This document shows, piece after piece, positions 1 to 10,910 of a stretch of 64,000 bases of DNA (position 1 is the stretch's first letter; each line of letters begins with the position of its first letter). Below the pieces are notes generated by a model. That model was not told the DNA's origin, ran no database searches, and was given only the letters and a program-made list of their open reading frames with translations. Position numbers and translations under genes: made by a program. Source of the DNA: Perilla frutescens (Eukaryota; Streptophyta; Magnoliopsida; Lamiales; Lamiaceae); assembly GCA_026008535.1 (NCBI GenBank), contig BRKX01000006.1, forward strand, positions 32,290,664 to 32,354,663, written 5' to 3'.

Positions 1-608
1 GCATGCCATGTAAACGCACAACTTCCTTAAAGAACAAGTCAGCAATGTAGGATACATCATTTGTTTTAGAGCATGCTATGAAATGTGCCATCTTGGAGAA
101 TCTATCCACAACCACAAAAATAGAATCATGACCACGTTTACTCCTAGGCAATCCTAACACAAAATCCATAGATATATCTATCCAAGGTGATGTAGGAATA
201 GGCAAAGGCATGTATAAACCATGTGGTTGGACTCGAGATTTGGCTTGTCTACATGTATCACACTTAGCACACACACGTTCCACATCACGTTTCATATGAG
301 GCCAAAAGAAATGCTCCCTCAATGCAGCTAGAGTCTTGGCTATTCCAAAATGCCCCATCAAACCACTACCATGTGACTCCAACAATAAAAGCTCACGCAT
401 GGAACAATTAGGCACACACAACCTATTTTCCCTAAACAAATATCCATCATGCCTATAAAATTTCCCATCTCCAGATTCTTCACATGCAACATATATATCC
501 TTAAAATCACCATCCTCACTATACATACTCTTAATATGCTCAAAACCAAGTAACTTAGCATCTAAGGTGGAAAGTAAAGCGTACCTCCTTGATAGTGCGT
601 CAGCTACT
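1..608 (-). pseudogene. Integrase, N-terminal zinc-binding and core part (element D)
   Basis: Integrase would splice the cDNA copy into host DNA in the nucleus. The minus-strand translation shows the HHCC zinc-binding region (ESHGSGLMGHFG, then CAKCDTCRQAKS) followed by the start of the catalytic core (SPWIDISMDFVLGLP, then DRFSKMAHFIAC). The core is incomplete because the window ends near RLHGM, so the second Asp and the Glu of D,D-35-E cannot be checked. It follows RNase H directly. The closest relatives in the window are the integrases of A (24,100-25,100) and B (33,820-34,995). Confidence 0.85.
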
Positions 609-1794
609 TCATTCTCCTTCCCTTGCAAACTTGATGACGTATGGAAACGTCTCTACAAACTCCATCCAGTGGGCATGTCTTTTGTTCAACTTGTGTTGCC
701 TCTTCAAATGCTTCAACGACTCATGATCGGTGTGGATCACAAATTCCTTAGGCCACAAATAGTGTTGCCACGTCTGCAATGCCCGAACTAGTGCATACAA
801 CTCCTTATCATATGTCGGGTATTTTGCGGTGGCGCCGCCAAGCTTCTCACTGAAGTAGGCAATGGGCCGTTTCTCTTGCATCAACACTACACCAATTCCA
901 ATACCAGAAACATCACATTCTATCTCAAAAGTTTTAGAAAAGTTTGGAAGAGATAGTACCGGTGGATGTGTCAATTTCTCCTTGAGCATTTGAAACGCTT
1001 TCTCTTGTACTTCTCCCCAATGAAATTCTACAGTCTTCTTGATCACCTCGGTCATGGGTGCTGCGATACTACTAAAGTGTGGAACAAAACGCCGATAGAA
1101 GCTCGCAAGTCCATGGAAACTTCGAACCTCACTCGTATTTGTTGGCGTCGGCCACTCTTGGATGGCTCGAACCTTCTCTTCGTCCACCTGTACTCCATCT
1201 GTGCTAACAACAAAACCAAGAAACACAACCTTATCTGTGCAAAAGGTGCATTTATTCAAGTTAGCATATAGTTGTTCTTTTCTCAAAGCAAGCAAAATAA
1301 ATTTCAAATGCTCAACATGATCCTCTTCATTCTTGCTATAGATTAATATGTCATCAAAATAAACCACCACAAATCTACCTATAAAGGCACGTAAGACATG
1401 GTTCATAAGACGCATAAATGTACTAGGAGCATTTGTTAACCCAAATGGCATGACTAACCACTCATACAATCCTAGCTTTGTAATGAATGCCGTTTTCCAC
1501 TCATCCCCTTTCTTGATACGAATTTGGTGATATCTACTTCTTAAGTCTATCTTAGAGAATATGCATGCACCATGTAATTCAGTCTAACATATCATCTAAA
1601 CGGGGAATGAGATGTCGATACTTTACCGTAATGTTGTTGACGGCTCTGCAGTCGACACACATCCGTAGTGATGAATCCTTTTTAGGCACGAGCAAAACTG
1701 GACTCGCGCATGGACTCAAACTCTCCCTCACTTGGCCTTTCTCCAGTAGCTCATGTATTTGACGTTCTAGCTCTTTTGTCTCCTCAGGGTTGCT
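609..1794 (-). pseudogene. Reverse transcriptase and RNase H (element D)
   Basis: Copies the element's RNA into DNA and degrades the RNA strand. Minus-strand motifs in order: VPKKDSSLRMCVDCRAVNN (fingers), FSKIDLRSRYHQIR with the first catalytic Asp, LVMPFGLTNAPSTF, the YFDDILIYS active site, then RNase H motifs (EIECDVSGIGIG, YDKELYALVRAL, HTDHESLKHL). There is a one-base insertion near 1580-1583: LDDMLD is followed by a stop, while the sequence continues correctly in the next frame. The rest of RT-RNase H (1469 down to 609) is open. The frameshift alone would abolish a full-length polyprotein. Confidence 0.9.
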
Positions 1795-2669
1795 TCAATA
1801 TGCCGGGCGGTTTGGTAATGTGGCGCCGGGCATAAAATCAATTTGGTGCTCAATTTCCCTAATTGGTGGCAAACCCGGTGGCATCTTTTCGGGAAAGATA
1901 TCCTTGAATTCCTGCAAAAAAGACACAATAGGACTAGGCAAAGATGTATCAAATGGGTTAGCACTCATTAACACATCTCTGCGGATCATCAAGTACATTG
2001 GCTTCTCATGTTGCACAACCCATTTGACATCACTGGTTGTTGCAAAACAAGCATGTTGGACCACCTCCTTTCCAACGTTGGCCTCTTTTCCTTTCTTCCT
2101 CATGGTTTCGGCCTCCTCTTGTAGCTTCACTTGGTCCTCGTACACTTGAGATGGTGTTAGAGGAGCTAGTATCACCGTCTTCTTGTTAAGTACAAAAGAG
2201 TACTTGTTTGTAAAGCCATCATGCTTCACCCTCCTATCGAATTGCCATGGACGCCCTAGCAAAATATGTCCTGCTTGCATAGGCACAACGTCACACAACA
2301 CTTTATCTTCATACTTGCCAATCCAAAATCGCACTCGAACTTGCTTATTCAGCTTGGTTTCTCCACTATCATTCAACCACTTCAGCTTGTATGACTTAGG
2401 ATGTTTAAGAACCGGCAATCCTAACTTTGTCACCATCACAACACTTGCAACATTAGTACAACTACCGCCATCAATAATCATACTACATACCTTATCCTTG
2501 ATGTGGCATGGGGTATGGAATATGTTCTCCCTTTACTCCTCGTCGACGCTCTTGGTGTGCAGGCTAAGAGATTTGCGTGCAACCAAAATGAGAGCGTTGG
2601 GCGCTGCGTACTCTTCCTCCCCACTCGACTCAGATAAACCCGGCATCTCCGGATCAACTTCTTCTTCAT
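1795..2669 (-). pseudogene. Aspartic protease region of gag-pol (element D)
   Basis: Processes the Gag-Pol polyprotein in the virus-like particle. The active-site region reads SMIIDGGSCTNVAS, with Asp-Gly-Gly in place of the usual Asp-Thr/Ser-Gly. It is followed by HILLGRPWQFDR, a signature of this plant gypsy lineage, and then the linker to RT (PGLPPIREIEHQIDF). An acidic stretch between zinc knuckle and protease (2,480-2,720) contains a stop. The homologue in A has IIDSGS. Confidence 0.8.
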
Positions 2670-2721
2670 CCGTCACAATCTCACCATTGTCCTTTAGGAT
2701 CATCACACGTCGATTTGGGTA

Positions 2722-3858
2722 CTAATTGGCTATGTGTCTTCTACCTTGACATTTAAAGCACTTAATGTCTCGGTTTCGGTTGCCCAACGAATCTTGGTTG
2801 CTTGATCCCGTCACTGTAGGCGTCTTAGCCTTTGGCTTAGTGAACGGTTGCTTCTCTTCTTTCTTCCCTTGATTTGAAGCTTTCCATGGAGCTGTGTTGG
2901 AATTTGAGTTCGACTTCCATGTGGAAGAACTCACTCGGTTGTTGTTCCCCCTCCTCTTGAGTTGGTTCTCTACTTTGATAGCCATTTGTACCATGTCCTC
3001 CATCTCGACATAGTGCTGCAACTCCACCACTTCTCGGATCTCTCTGTGCAAACCGGCTAGAAAGCGAGCCATTGTGGCCTCCCTATCTTCCTCCACATTT
3101 GCTCGGATCATTGAGACCTCCATCTCCTTGTAGTAGTCATCTACACTATTCGTACCTTGTCTCAAGTTTTGCAACTTGTTGTATAGCTCTCGATAGTAGT
3201 AACTTGGTACGAATCTCTTCCTCATCACTGCTTTCATCTTTCCCCACGTCTCTATTGGGTGTTCTTGATTACGCCGCCTGTTGGATGTCAACTGATCCCA
3301 TCAAACTATGGCATAATCTGAAAACTCCACTGCTGCTAACTTCACTTTCTTCAGCTCAGAATAGTTGTGACAATCGAACATCATCTCAATCTTGCGCTCC
3401 CATTCAAGGTACAAAGCTGGATCATTTTTACCTTGGAATGAAGGCACATTCATTTTGATGTTTCCGAGATCGTCGTCTTCTCAATTCCTTGCTCTCCCGT
3501 GTCTCCTACCTCCAGCAGTTGAATATATGTCTTCCTCCTCAGAATCGCCCATCTCAGTGTCATAGTAGTCATTTCGTTGTCTCTCTACATGCCCATAGCG
3601 TCTAGCCTCTATCCGAACTCTGCGTCCGCCTCTTCCACTCCTTCCGCCATGGTTCTCTCGAGGAGCTTGTTGAGATTGCTCCTGTATTGAATTTTCTACT
3701 TGGTTTAGCCTCTCATTCAATGACGCCATCTCGGTCTTGAACAACTTTGTGAGATGTTGCTGAATGGTTTCCACCGTATTCTTAGGATCAAAAGTATTGT
3801 TCATCTCATCACTCGATCCCGCTGCTGCTCCCTTGGTACCTGCGCTTTTGTTAGACAT
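2722..3858 (-). pseudogene. Gag capsid/nucleocapsid (element D)
   Basis: Structural protein that packages the element's RNA. It starts at the ATG at 3858-3856 (MSNKSAGTKG), with a likely coiled coil (residues about 30-65) and an Arg/Gly-rich segment. The retrotransposon-gag domain follows (HPIETWGKMKAVMRKRFVP, LRQGTNSVDDYYKEME), then a zinc knuckle that begins CFKCQGRRHIAN. The expected last Cys is replaced: a stop follows IAN and then YPNRR. A stop near 3,481 and another near 3,295 break the frame, so it is a pseudogene. Confidence 0.8.
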
Positions 3859-4404
3859 GTCGATTCTCTTTTTTTTTTATCAACTCTTTTTTTTTTGAAC
3901 GATTTTTTTTTTCGTCCTTTTTTTTACAAAGAACAAAACAAATACTAAACTAGGAAAAGAAAACGAACTACTAATGTGACAATGAAATGAAACAAACCTA
4001 ACAAATATCTAGCTCTCAACCTCACGTGTATACTCTCGTGTATCACACTATCGGCTCTTTTCACTCTAATAATCTCACACACTCTTGCCTTTTACCACTC
4101 GTATTCTCTCCAGATAGAATTAAACTAGAAACACAATCACAACAATGAAACCCCAAAAGAACAATCACAGATTCACGAAAAATGTGCCGGCAAAATTTCG
4201 AAAATTCGAAAATTTCCGAATTTTTTTTTTACTTTTCTCCAGGCAATATACGCGTCTCCAAAAACCCAAATATCAAAATCAAATGTAACGAAAACACCAA
4301 AAATTTTCCCGCCTTTTTACTTTTTTTTTAAATCAGCAATTTTTTTTAATAGGCAAGAATTTAAATTACAGAAATTAGATGATAAATGGAACCTGATACG
4401 ACCT
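3859..4404 (-). other. Untranslated leader of element D
   Basis: About 545 bases between the gag start and the primer-binding site, with long T runs (for example 3871-3925 and 4320-4350 on the plus strand) and no credible ORF. It sits where a gypsy 5' leader and packaging signal are expected. Confidence 0.6.
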
Positions 4405-4418
4405 GGCTCTGGATACCA
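4405..4418 (-). other. Primer-binding site of element D
   Basis: The minus strand reads TGGTATCCAGAGCC two bases inside the LTR. This is the initiator-Met tRNA type site (TGGTATCAGAGCC) with one inserted C. Confidence 0.8.
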
Positions 4419-4750
4419 CTTGATGCAATCCTCGCTGACATACGACAAAGACAGCAGATGTTTTATACAGAATTGTAGCAGATTCCTCGGATTGGATGGA
4501 TGGATCCAAACCCTAGTCTCTCAAAGATGTCAAACCTCGAACACGATGTAGTCGAGACCCTCGATCAATTGGAAACACGAACTTGGATTGGATGATGACG
4601 CCACAAACGGGGGTGCGAATCTGTTTGATAAGTCGATTGAATCTCACGTTGTGTTGTGAAACTCGAATAACTCTCTCAGAGAGAAAAGTGAATAACTCAC
4701 ATTAAATTTAATGAAATCAAAGTAGTTCTCAAAAAATAAGAGATTACAAG

Positions 4751-4760
4751 CCTTATATAG
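4751..4760 (-). promoter_or_regulatory. TATA box of the element D LTR
   Basis: The minus strand reads CTATATAAGG, 330 bases before the LTR end and downstream of the GC-rich repeats. That is a typical U3/R position for a plant retrotransposon promoter. Confidence 0.6.
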
Positions 4761-4844
4761 TTGGTCTAAAATAAACTAAAACCTAATTAATTATTCCACT
4801 TGAATTAGGAAATAAAACATAAGAATCCGCGCAATTCCGGACAC

Positions 4845-5105
4845 GCCCAGATGGGCGCGACACGGGGTCAATTGCGCCTCCACTCACGTTGTAGGTCGCG
4901 CCGGTCTCATTCTGTGTAGCGTCTGCGGCGTGACTGGCTTCACTCGCGCCTCAGGTCGCGCTGTAGAACGCGCCAGTCTCATCGCCCGAAGCATTGGTAG
5001 CGCGACCGGGTCCACTCGCATGCTCACCCACGCTGTAGCTCGCGTCAAGCGGCGCGACCGGGTGCTCGCATCCTAACTCGTGCTGTAGTCCGTGCCCGTA
5101 GCTCG
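4845..5105 (-). repeat. Degenerate GC-rich direct repeats in the U3 of D
   Basis: Roughly four imperfect units of 50-75 bases share pieces such as CGCTGTAG.TCGCG, GCGCGACCGGGT and CACTCGC. They contrast sharply with the AT-rich surroundings. They lie just upstream of the TATA box on the minus strand, where enhancer repeats occur in other LTRs. Function is inferred only from position. Confidence 0.6.
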
Positions 5106-5411
5106 AGATCACTATCTTCTACTTGGGCTCGAGTTCTTCTCCTTCTACGGGTCGTTTAGCCAACTCTTGGTTCTAGATCTCTCGCATGAATCCATTGAGG
5201 CTTTCCTTGAACCTCTGGGCTCTTGCTCGGGTTACCAGTCCTTCTGGCACTTTGATTGGATCAGACATCTCCTCAGCTCGGGTCTTATCATCTTCCTTTG
5301 TCTGCTCCTCTTATTTTGTTACGCCTTCAGTGTCTCCTTTTTATTCAGATTTCATTGCTGTTTCTTCATTCCTTGTGGTCACAACATTCAGTTGCTCTCA
5401 GGGATTTATCA

Positions 5412-6735
5412 CTTGAGATGGTAATTGCTTGTTTCGTTCATTCAGTTGGGCAAGGTCTTGAGCTAATTGGGAAATTTGCTTGCTCACATTCTGTAGATCG
5501 GCCCTTGTTTCTTGTTTGAACCTTTCATTCTCCTGCTGTGACTTCACATTCTCCTTGGCCATGGCATGGACCAGTTTGGCTAGACTGGATTCTTCTCGTG
5601 CCCTTGGCTATGGTGGCGGCAAATCTAGTTGGTAGCCATCATTCCTCTTCTATCTGAAATTCTCGTGATCCCTCCATCCAAGATTGTATGTCTCAGAGTG
5701 GGGATCATACCTTTTGTTGTTGTTGTTATGCCCAACAAGAGAGTTAACTTCAACAACGTCCTCCTCCCGCAGTGTTGGGCATTCATCAGTGAAATGGGCC
5801 ACACTCTTGCACACTCCACACACTCTTTTCTTTGGTGCCCTAGTAGTTCATCACTTTCTCCATCTGGTCCAAAATTATTTCCATCTTGACCTGAAGGTGC
5901 GTCGATTTCTCAGTATCTGAAACTGTCCTTGTGCCCTCGGTACTTTTATCTCGATTTTCATTAGCTATTTCTGCCAAAATCCTAAAGGCTTCAGTTGGTA
6001 ATTTATTCAGGATAGATCCTCCACACAAGGCATTGACAATGATTTTGTCCTGTGGTCTCAATCCAGAGACGAAATGCTGGATCAGGTCATGATCTGTAAT
6101 CTGGTGCTATGGGCATTTCATCAACATGCTCTGGAATCGGCACCAGTAGTCATAGAAAATCTCATTTATGCCCATCTTCATGCTTTCGATCCTTCTTCTC
6201 ATCTCCTGGATTCGAGATGCAGGAAAATATTTCTCCAAAAATTTCTGCTGCAGTTGTGCCCATGTGGTTATACTACCAGTTGGCAGGGTGTATAACCAGT
6301 CTCGTGCCATTTCATGAAGAGTGAACGGGAATGAGACAAGCCGCACATATTGTTCCTTTCTGCCATCCATGGGTTGAGTCTGACACACCATCTTGAAATC
6401 TTGAATATGCCTCTGAGGGTCTTATCCGGTCATCCCATGGTATTTGGGCAAGATCTGGATGAAACTTGCCTTCAACTCCCAGCTTCCAGTAATTGCTGGG
6501 AGTGTTATGCCTATGAGATGTAAATTCATGTTAGTCGGAAAGACTAACTGCCTCAACGTTCTTCCTTCTTGCTCTCCAGGTGTGCTCTTTCTTGCTCCAG
6601 ATTTCTTTCAAGAGCAAGTCTCTCTGCTTGTTGTGCCCTCCGTGCTTCTTCTCTCCTCCTCTTTATGGTTTTCTCAGGTTCTGGATCGTATAAGTAATCT
6701 CCTTCAGAGGTATTGTGCATCCACCGGCCAAACAA
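5412..6735 (-). pseudogene. Gag (element E, Athila-like)
   Basis: Capsid/nucleocapsid protein. It starts at the ATG at 6735 (MFGRWMHNTSEGDYLYDPEP). Then come an Arg/Glu-rich coiled-coil-like segment and, after a stop near 6,553, the gag core (ARDWLYTLPTGSITTW, QQKFLEKYFPASRI, NEIFYDYWCRF). Further on are LCGGSILNKLP and a CCHC zinc knuckle (CGVCKSVAHFTDEC near 5,760-5,815). Stops near 6,425 and 5,650 and around the knuckle show decay. The sequence ends in LNERNKQLPSQ at 5412, where D begins. Confidence 0.85.
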
Positions 6736-6768
6736 ACATGTTGGGAAAATAGAATTTCAAGAACCAGC

Positions 6769-6786
6769 TCCCCGGCAACAGCGCCA
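6769..6786 (-). other. Primer-binding site of element E
   Basis: The minus strand reads TGGCGCTGTTGCCGGGGA four bases inside the LTR, close to the site known for Athila-type elements (Asp-tRNA type). F has the identical site at 22505-22522. Confidence 0.85.
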
Positions 6787-6790
6787 ATTC

Positions 6791-8402
6791 TGACATGCGG
6801 TCGTTTCGCGGTCAGAATAATTCTTAAGAAAGAGTCATCCTTATGCCCACAACAAGGCGTAGCTAGCTAATGTGAGTAAGGGTCGACCCCACGAGGAGCT
6901 GCGAATTCTATCTTCTAGCGTCACTTTTCCAAAAGGTTTGAGGATTGTTGTGGTCTTCGTACTGATATGTAAACAATGTAAACTAAATAGCAAAACAAAA
7001 AAAGGATAATAAAATATTAATAGTAAAAGTATTCCGGATTAGAACTTAAATTTCAAACTTAACAAATACTTGACCGATCATGGGCACGCAGATTACTTAT
7101 ATGAGTCTAATTACCTGGTTATAGTCAACAAATCTCTCACACTTACCCAATCTATCCTTTTAGTTTAGCCTAGAGGTGATCTCTCATCCCTTAAACCCTA
7201 ACTTGTTACCCAACCCCGATCTCTTATATGATTGTAAGCAACAAAGCAGCATTATGATCTAGATAGACCCAGATTTACCTAGATAAAGATCTCTCTTATG
7301 CCTTCAGTACCCGTGATGTATCCCATCCATTTATGACCAACACACAGCTATGATTCATTGACCATTTATAGAGGTAGTGAACATAATTCTAATTAATGAG
7401 TGATCAGCCACAATTAACTAGCTTAGCCACTAAATAATGCAACAAAGAAAATGACTACACGACGGAACCAAATTCACACAGTTTATGCCCATAAGCCTCA
7501 CAGTTCTTACGTGTTCTTATCCTTGTTCAATCCGGAATAATGACTCTAGCGACTCATGCTAGACTTAGAACAACAAAAATACTTAAAAGAATTGAAACAA
7601 CACATAATATAAATGAAAAACTTACTTATATTAATTGCAAAATGAATCTAACTCTAACGCTAGATTGAAGAACATAAAAATTGGAAATCCTAAATGCCTG
7701 CGGACATAAGGCCCGAGACAAAATGTAGAAAGTAAAATAAAATAAAATAAAATAAAAGTGTTATAGTGCATAGAAAAGTGAAAGCGGTGTTTGTTTTCTA
7801 CCATGCATCTACTTATATAGGAGTACAAAGAACATAAGGTAAACTCCCCCACAGGCCGGGGATCTTCAGCCCAGTCCACAGCAGCCGTGCCCAAGACTTT
7901 TCATATCTGGCAGATTCTTCCCTTATTTAGAAGATTCTGAGTCACAGATTCTGTACTCGCCGTACCCTAGTATCGCCGACATAGCAATTTTGCTTGTAGA
8001 GCTGATTATCCTTCTGAAAGATCTCAACTTCCTTCCGTCGCTCTTCTTTCCTTAGGCGGCTAGGGTGCACTACTTCTGCTTCAGTTGATTGCGATTACTC
8101 TTGTGCCCTCATATCCTCTCCTTCACTCCAATCACTCTGGGGTTGTGGGCACGATCATGAGCTTCTCCTTCAGCTTTTGCTGGAATTGTAGGCGATTTCT
8201 GCCAGGCTCGAGAGAGAGCTTTCCGCTAAGAAGTTGTTGCCCATCTTGGTATCATTGGCACCATTGTGCCCCCCAGAAGTGATTCTCCTGCCTCCTGCCT
8301 ACCCTTGTGCCCATTCTGGCTCTTTCTGACTCAAAAAACACAAAAAACAAAGGACAAAGAACGAGAAAAAGATAAAAAATACGAGAGAAATTAGACTTGT
8401 CA
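6791..8402 (-). repeat. 5' LTR of element E (Athila-like)
   Basis: 1,612 bases bounded by TGACA...TGTCA, both read on the plus strand. The minus strand shows a TATA box (CTATATAAGT, 7811-7820). It matches F's LTR in inverted orientation along its whole length: for example, 8041-8330 matches the complement of 10,080-10,390. No ORF inside it is credible. Confidence 0.85.
7811..7820 (-). promoter_or_regulatory. TATA box of the Athila-like LTR (E)
   Basis: CTATATAAGT on the minus strand, conserved with 10611-10620 in F together with its flanks (GTACTC before, AGATGCATGG after). Confidence 0.6.
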
Positions 8403-8439
8403 CCTGGCCGAAACCAAAAGACGGAGATGATGCTTAACC

Positions 8440-9371
8440 TACCAAACAATGTGAGAAATAAGGAAAGGAACGCCGCGATGCTTGCGACTGTTCCTCTCCG
8501 TCCAAAGAAACCAAAAAACAAGGCAAGGAAGCAAGAAACTGATGTGCTTCAGAGAGGATTGTGGATAGAACCCCCGCCAAAACCCAAGAGCCTGTGTGAC
8601 AGTATGTGCATGTGGTGTAGAAGTGTGAAACCAAGACGCAACAAAAGCCCAAACCGATTTCGCAGACTCAGACCAAAGAAAAATAACGGGAGACTAGATG
8701 AGTACGACGAGACTGGAGACACACATCAATAGGGACTCTACCATGCAATAAATGCTAAAGGAAAAAGAAATGGTGGGAGTAATGCAATCATGCCAAATAG
8801 ACCCGAAAAGAGGCCGATCGAGCCGCCGGTACCTGACCTGATCCCATGCAGAGGTCAAAGAAAACTCACCAGTAGAAGTCAAATTCCACCGCATGCTATC
8901 CCTCTCCCCCTACAGCATAGGAGTCCGGCTTAACGAATCAATCAACCCATCAGGCAAAGCAAAGTGAGCACATAAAGCATACAGACGAGGCATAGACCAC
9001 GACTCACCATCAAAATACCAATCAATAGACATATGGTCAAACACAATAGCAGGACAAAAAGCAGGACAAAAAGCAGATAAAGACAAGTCATCATACCAAA
9101 CATCATCTCAGAAGCTTACCTTACCAGCCCCCAAGATCCATCTGATATGCTCCTGAGCCTGAATGCCAACTCTGACAAGCCTCCTCCAAACCCTAATATC
9201 GAACATCCTCAAAGGCACCCTCTTCGGATGAGATGGACCACAGTACTTCTGTCTCATATACCGCGCCCACAGAGACTCTCGAGCTCTAAACCTCCACCAG
9301 AGCTTCCAACTGAAAGTTGTGATCAAATCCTCAAACCTCTGAATACCCAAGCCACCTTCAGACACCGACAA
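8440..9371 (-). pseudogene. LINE C-terminal region (zf-RVT type)
   Basis: The minus strand reads SEGGLGIQRFEDLITTFSW, then WILGAGKVSF followed by a stop where Trp is usual. Next come RWNLTSTGEFSLTSAWDQV (8,894 down) and a terminal FLWTERNSRKHRGVPF near 8,480-8,530. These are the usual signatures of the region after RT in plant L1 LINEs. Several stops and shifts are present. Confidence 0.75.
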
Positions 9372-9596
9372 GCAAATAGTCTCCTAGCTGATCCAATGTA
9401 TCTTTCTCTGTTCCCCTACTGATCACCAGAAGAACCGAGCGATCATCTGCTCAAGCTGATGGAGCAGCCCCTGAGGAGGATCCATCACCTGGAAGATATG
9501 GAGAGGGAGAGTGGCAAGAGTGCTCTTAATGAGAGCCAATCTGTCGCCAAAGGAAAGATGCCTATGAGACCAACCATGGATCCTGGCACTCAACCG

Positions 9597-10022
9597 CTAT
9601 CGAAGAGATAAGAAAATGGAAGCCTTCAGAGCACCTCTGTAAATCGGGACACCCAGATAAGTGAAAGGTAAAGCCCTACGCTGATACCCACAAATAGACT
9701 GGATCTGCTGCTGCCAGGTTGGAGCAAACTTCTTTGTAATATAGAAGCTACTCTTTTTCCGGTTCACAAGCTGACCCGAAACCTCTACATAATGATCCAA
9801 ACACCCCATCAACCTCTCCAAGCAGGACGATGAAGATCTTGTGAAGATAATGATATCATCTGCATAGGAAAGATAAGACATAGGAAAAACCCATTTTATC
9901 GTCTTGAAAATGATATCCGGATCCCCACAGATCAAACGGTCCAGAGTCCTCGACAAATAATCAGCAACCAATATAAACAGAGCTGAAAACCCCGAGAAGA
10001 AGGGAAGAATCCAGCTGGTACC
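9597..10022 (-). pseudogene. LINE reverse transcriptase palm (fragment)
   Basis: The minus-strand protein contains LFILVADYLSRTLDRL and the SYADDIIIFTRSS active site (Y-A-D-D). These are followed by VSGQLVNRKKSSFY and FTYLGVPIYRGAL, the standard order in plant L1 RTs. The fragment starts within RT at the F LTR boundary, so the fingers domain is missing. It would prime reverse transcription at nicked DNA if complete. Confidence 0.85.
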
Positions 10023-10910
10023 TGACAAGTCCAATTTCTCTCGTGTTTTTGTGTCTTTTTCTCAATTTTTTGTCCTTTGTTTTTTGTGTTTTTTTAGTCG
10101 GAAAGAGCCAGAATGGGCACAAGGGTAGGCAGGAGGCAGGAGAATCACTTCTGGAGGGCACAATGGTGCCAATGATACCAAGATGGGCAATAATTTCTCA
10201 GCGGAAAGCTCTCTCTCGAGCCTGGCAGAAATCACCCACCATTCCAGCAAAAGCTGAAGGAGGAGTTTGTGATCGTGCCCACAACAACCCTAGAGTGATT
10301 GAACTGAAGGAGAGGAGACGAGGGCACACGAGTAATCGCAATCAGCTGAAGTAGGAGCAGTGCACCCTAGCCGCCTAAGGAAAGAAGAGCCGCGGAAGGC
10401 AAGTTGACGCTTTCAGACTCATGCGCGGCTCTACAAGGAAAGTTGATATGTTGGCGATACTAGGGCACGGCGAGTACAGAATCTGCGACTCAGAATCTTC
10501 TAAATAAGGTAAGAATCTGCCAGATATGGAAAGTATTGGGCACGGTGGCTGTGGACTGGGCTGAAGATCCCCCGGCCTGTGGGAGAATTTAATTTGTGTT
10601 TCTTGTACTCCTATATAAGTAGATGCATGGCAGAAAACAAACATCTTTTTACGCAATATAACACTTTTCATTTATTTTGCTTTATTTTGGCTTTTTGTAT
10701 TTTGTCTAGGGCTTTATGCCCGTAGGCAGTTAGGATTTCCAGTTTATGTTCCTCAATCCAGCGTTGGTGTTGGATTTATTTTACTCTTTAATATAAGTAA
10801 GTGTTTTTCATTTATATGATGTGTTGTTTCAATTCTTTTAATTATTATTTTTATTGTTCTAAGTCTAGCATGAGTGGCTAGACTCGTTATTCTGGATTGA
10901 ACAAGGATAA
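10023..10910 (+). repeat. 5' LTR of element F, first part
   Basis: Athila-like LTR in plus orientation from TGACAAGTCC. It is interrupted after GATAA (10906-10910) by the Sirevirus C1. The rest resumes at 21787 with the duplicated GATAA. Combined length is about 1,597 bases against 1,612 for E's LTR. A TATA box lies at 10611-10620. Confidence 0.85.
10611..10620 (+). promoter_or_regulatory. TATA box of the element F LTR
   Basis: CTATATAAGT, the same motif and context as in E on the opposite strand. Confidence 0.6.

Larger units (their letters stand above)
1..5411 (-). mobile_element. Element D: CRM-like Ty3/gypsy retrotransposon, truncated by window start
   Basis: Reading the minus strand from 5411 down: LTR, tRNA-type primer site, leader, gag with one zinc knuckle, aspartic protease, reverse transcriptase, RNase H, then integrase running off the window at base 1. 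This PR-RT-RH-IN order defines Ty3/gypsy. The element lies inside the gag of the Athila-like element E, whose reading resumes at 5412. The protease (IIDGGS) and integrase resemble elements A and B below, so they form one lineage. I favour the CRM (centromeric) chromoviruses because the end of pol continues into the LTR. Several frame breaks make it non-functional. The 3' LTR and left duplication lie outside the window. Confidence 0.85.
4421..5411 (-). repeat. 5' LTR of element D
   Basis: On the plus strand it runs from TGATGCAATCC, next to the primer site, to GGGATTTATCA, where the Athila gag reading resumes. TGAT...ATCA ends are also seen in A, B and the solo LTR. Read on the minus strand, the first 260 bases still encode a pol-like tail (motif EGLVTRARAQRFKESL near 5150-5220). 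A GC-rich repeated stretch and a TATA box follow. The outer end is placed by host-element continuity rather than by a second LTR copy, so it could be off by a few bases. Confidence 0.7.
5412..8402 (-). mobile_element. Element E: Athila-like Ty3/gypsy, 5' LTR plus gag only
   Basis: Minus strand: an LTR (8402 to 6791), the Athila/Tat-type primer site (TGGCGCTGTTGCCGGGGA), then gag down to 5412, where D is inserted. pol is not visible. Its LTR is an inverted copy of F's LTR (10023-22500). The lineage call rests on the primer site and on the Gag sequence. Confidence 0.85.
8403..10022 (-). mobile_element. LINE (plant L1-type) remnant
   Basis: 1.6 kb of minus-strand non-LTR retrotransposon sequence caught between the outer ends of two inverted Athila LTRs. 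The RT palm, thumb-side and C-terminal regions follow in the normal order, but the N-terminal endonuclease, the 5' part of RT and the poly-A tail are absent. Both ends coincide exactly with the LTR termini (TGTCA at 8402, TGACA at 10023), so the LINE was probably the target DNA for both Athila insertions. Confidence 0.8.

Noticed and set aside
5101..5116. LTR end of D placed at GAGATCA (5111)
   Set aside because: The sequence beyond it still encodes the LTR-type pol tail of this lineage, and E's gag is continuous only from 5412, so the boundary was moved to 5411.
5092..5519. Overlapping plus-strand ORFs rich in Leu, Phe and Ser
   Set aside because: They are antisense to the LTR-encoded tail of D and the end of E's gag.
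8397..8732. 111-codon plus-strand ORF, basic protein
   Set aside because: It is antisense to the C-terminal region of the LINE remnant and spans the LTR boundary; no domain seen.
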